A stretch of 5,698 nt of DNA from Chloroflexota bacterium (GTDB taxonomy: Bacteria > Chloroflexota > Limnocylindria > QHBO01), in the NCBI GenBank assembly GCA_020848055.1, contig JADLBB010000282.1, positions 1-5,698 of the forward strand, written 5' to 3'. The stretch's first letter is position 1. The number at the start of each line of letters is the position of its first letter. Below, one piece after another: positions 3,916 to 5,698 of the stretch. The notes below the pieces were generated by a model that saw only the letters and a list, made by a program, of their open reading frames with translations, had not been told where the DNA came from and searched no databases. A program made the translations under genes and the position numbers.

Positions 3916-5504
3916 CCTGGCGAGGAGGGCAAACGCCAGACGAGCTGCCGACACTCGGCTGGGCGGTCCTAGACTGGATGACGGCGTTCCTGCCGTCTCC
4001 GAGCGACAACGGCGAGCCGCTCGTCCTGACCGATGAGCAGGCGCGGCACATCCTCGACTGGTACACGCTCGATCCGCGCACCGGGGAGTTCATCTACCGG
4101 CGCGACATCATCGAGCGAGCCAAGGGCTGGGGTAAGTCGCCGCTCGTGGCCGCCATCGCCCTCGCGGAGCTCGGCGCAGCCGACGACGACAACGCGGCCC
4201 CGGTCCTGTTCGATGGCTGGGACGCCGCAGGCGAGCCGACAGGGCGTCCGTGGGGCACCAAGGGCTCACCGCCCTCATGGATTCAGATCGCCGCGGTCAG
4301 CGAGGACCAGACCGACAACACCTACGCCGCCATCTACTCAATGCTGGTGGCGAACGATCACCGGGCCGCCACGGCGCTCGGGATCGACGACGGACGCACC
4401 AGGCTGTACGTCCACGGCAAAGAGGGCCACCGGCTCGAACCCGTCACCGCGTCTGCGGGGTCGAGGGAGGGCCAGCGCGTCACCTTCGCCGTCCTCGACG
4501 AGACGCACCTGTGGACCGGCCGCAACGGCGGCGTGAAGCTCGCCCGGACCATCCGCCGCAACGCGGCCAAGATGAGCGGGCGCACGATCGAGACCACCAA
4601 CGCGCCCACCATCGGTGACAAGTCGGTCGCGGAGAAGTCGGGCACCGACGCCGAGCGTGGATTCGCCGGCATCCTCCACTACGCCACCCGTCCGCTCGAG
4701 GAGCCCCAGCCCGACTGGCCCGACGACCGGCTCATGTCAGCGCTCGATGTGGCCTACGGGGATGCCCACTGGATCGACCGCAAGCGCATCCTCAAGGAGA
4801 TCCGTGACCCGTCGACCGACTGGGACGACGCGCTGCGCTTCTTCTTCAACATCCGCTCGGTCGGCTCAGGCCGCGCCGTCGATCCACGACGCTGGGACGA
4901 GCTGGCGCAACGCCAAGACGTTCCCGAGGGAACGCTGATCGGCCTCGGCTTCGACGGCTCGATCAGCCGGGACGCGACGGTACTGCGGGCCTGCACCGAG
5001 GATGGGTACGCCTTCACGCTCGGCATCTGGCAGCCGCCGCCTGGCGCGATCGACTGGGTCGTTCCGCGCACCGATGTCATACAGGCCGTCCACGAGGCGT
5101 TCGCCCGCTACCGCGTCGGGCTGATGTTGTGCGACACGCCACGCTGGCAGAGCGAGATCGAAGCCTGGCAGGAACGCTACGGCGAACGGGTGCTCGGCTT
5201 CGACACCGCGGTCTACTCCAAGTTCAGCAAGGCGGTGGATCGCTGGCTCACCGCCATCCGTGAGGGCTCCCACACGCACGACGGCGACGGCCTCACCCGC
5301 GAGCACATCGTCTCCGCTCACCTCCAGAAGGTCCGAGACGCCGCCGACGAGGCGGACGGTCGCACCAAGTACGTCCTGGTCAAGGGCGAGGAGAAGCGCC
5401 GCATCGACGCCGCGGTGGCGGACGTGCTGGCCTTCGAGGCCGCCGCACTCATGGAGCCCCCGCCGTCGATCGGCGTCGGCTACATCCCCTACGAACCCGA
5501 ATGA
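3912..5504 (+). CDS. terL: Terminase large subunit (packaging ATPase and nuclease)
   Basis: A 530-residue motor that pumps DNA into the prohead and cuts genome ends. The ATPase half has a Walker A variant R69-AKGW-G74-K75-S76 (Arg replaces the first Gly, common in this group), Walker B at 191-197 (TFAVLDE, D196/E197) followed by THLW, and a coupling motif ETTN at 227-230. The RNase H-like nuclease half has D348 (GFDGS), D408 (LMLCDTP) and D504 (AAVADVLAFE, with D499 nearby) as acidic metal-ligand candidates. Length is normal and all core motifs are intact. The sequence resembles the HK97-type large subunits of actinophages with K-G-W-G-K. The start is ATG 3912 inside the ATGA overlap with terS; the upstream GGCGGG is a weak ribosome site, so coupling is likely. 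Confidence 0.95.
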   Translation: MTWRGGQTPDELPTLGWAVLDWMTAFLPSPSDNGEPLVLTDEQARHILDWYTLDPRTGEFIYRRDIIERAKGWGKSPLVAAIALAELGAADDDNAAPVLFDGWDAAGEPTGRPWGTKGSPPSWIQIAAVSEDQTDNTYAAIYSMLVANDHRAATALGIDDGRTRLYVHGKEGHRLEPVTASAGSREGQRVTFAVLDETHLWTGRNGGVKLARTIRRNAAKMSGRTIETTNAPTIGDKSVAEKSGTDAERGFAGILHYATRPLEEPQPDWPDDRLMSALDVAYGDAHWIDRKRILKEIRDPSTDWDDALRFFFNIRSVGSGRAVDPRRWDELAQRQDVPEGTLIGLGFDGSISRDATVLRACTEDGYAFTLGIWQPPPGAIDWVVPRTDVIQAVHEAFARYRVGLMLCDTPRWQSEIEAWQERYGERVLGFDTAVYSKFSKAVDRWLTAIREGSHTHDGDGLTREHIVSAHLQKVRDAADEADGRTKYVLVKGEEKRRIDAAVADVLAFEAAALMEPPPSIGVGYIPYEPE

Positions 5505-5507
5505 GGA
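5503..5507 (+). promoter_or_regulatory. Ribosome binding site of the post-terL membrane gene
   Basis: GAGGA with a 5-base spacer to ATG 5513. It favours that start over the in-frame ATG at 5501, which would overlap the terL stop as ATGA and add MRTT. Confidence 0.5.
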
Positions 5508-5512
5508 CGACG

Positions 5513-5656
5513 ATGCGAGTCCTGGCTGCCTTCATCGAGCTCGCGGGCTTCATAGCCATCCTCATCGCCCTTCTACTCATCCACCCCTCGCTCGCCATCG
5601 GCATCGGAGGGCTGGCAGCAGTCCTTGTCGGCCACGCGCTCGGGAGGCCCGAATGA
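5513..5656 (+). CDS. Small two-segment membrane protein between terL and the next gene
   Basis: A 47-residue protein (51 if started at ATG 5501, which overlaps the terL stop as ATGA). Hydrophobic segments lie at about 3-23 (VLAAFIELAGFIAILIALLL) and 27-43 (LAIGIGGLAAVLVGHAL), joined by a short HPS turn, so it may form a membrane hairpin. The tail (GRPE) is short and charged. No family recognised. A membrane protein is out of place between terminase and portal genes, which are usually adjacent. Its ribosome site and the ATGA overlap with the following gene support it as coding. Function unknown. Confidence 0.65.
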   Translation: MRVLAAFIELAGFIAILIALLLIHPSLAIGIGGLAAVLVGHALGRPE

Positions 5657-5698
5657 GCATCACATCGCGCCTTCTGTCGGCGTTCACATCCGAACGGA
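5653..5698 (+). CDS. Start of next gene, probably portal protein (partial)
   Basis: ATG 5653 overlaps the previous stop (ATGA) and has GGGAGG five bases upstream. The visible 15 residues, MSITSRLLSAFTSER, resemble the short amphipathic start of many phage portal proteins (the ring through which DNA enters the head), and portal normally follows terL. The fragment is too short to prove it. The gene runs off the window end. Confidence 0.5.
   Translation, partial: MSITSRLLSAFTSER

Overview
This window looks like part of the late region of a tailed double-stranded DNA phage, or a prophage, of a high-GC actinobacterium. The basis is a very G/C-rich third codon position, small tightly packed genes all on the + strand, and protein motifs typical of actinophages: a terminase large subunit with an R-x-K-G-W-G-K-S Walker A, a terminase small subunit starting MPGPAP, and an HNH protein just upstream. 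The host genus cannot be read from the sequence. No integrase, tRNA, CRISPR array or insertion sequence is visible.

Layout, left to right. The last codons of an upstream gene (to 29) overlap the start of an M23-type endolysin (26-940). A one-pass membrane protein follows (937-1131), then a 77-residue CxxC protein (1152-1385) and a metallophosphoesterase with an N-terminal coiled coil (1378-2478). A 110-base gap (2479-2588) holds inverted repeats. Next come three small membrane proteins (2589-2801, holin-like; 2801-2950; 2947-3102), an HNH endonuclease (3103-3441), a 63-base gap of odd composition (3442-3504), terminase small subunit (3505-3915) and terminase large subunit (3912-5504). A fifth small membrane protein (5513-5656) and the first 15 codons of the next gene, probably the portal, end the window.

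Most junctions are ATGA or GTGA overlaps, a TAATG junction or direct abutment, so the genes are probably read from long polycistronic messages with translational coupling. Only two gaps exceed 60 bases, and both carry structure. The likely division of labour is lysis (M23 endolysin, holin-like protein, perhaps the other small membrane proteins), DNA packaging (HNH, TerS, TerL, then portal) and an unassigned pair (CxxC protein plus phosphoesterase) lying between endolysin and holin.

I see no clear evidence of a wholly new system. The most interesting points are the G-run/C-rich switch between HNH and terS (possible packaging site), the CxxC protein/phosphoesterase pair, and the unusual number of tiny membrane proteins, including one between terL and the next gene.
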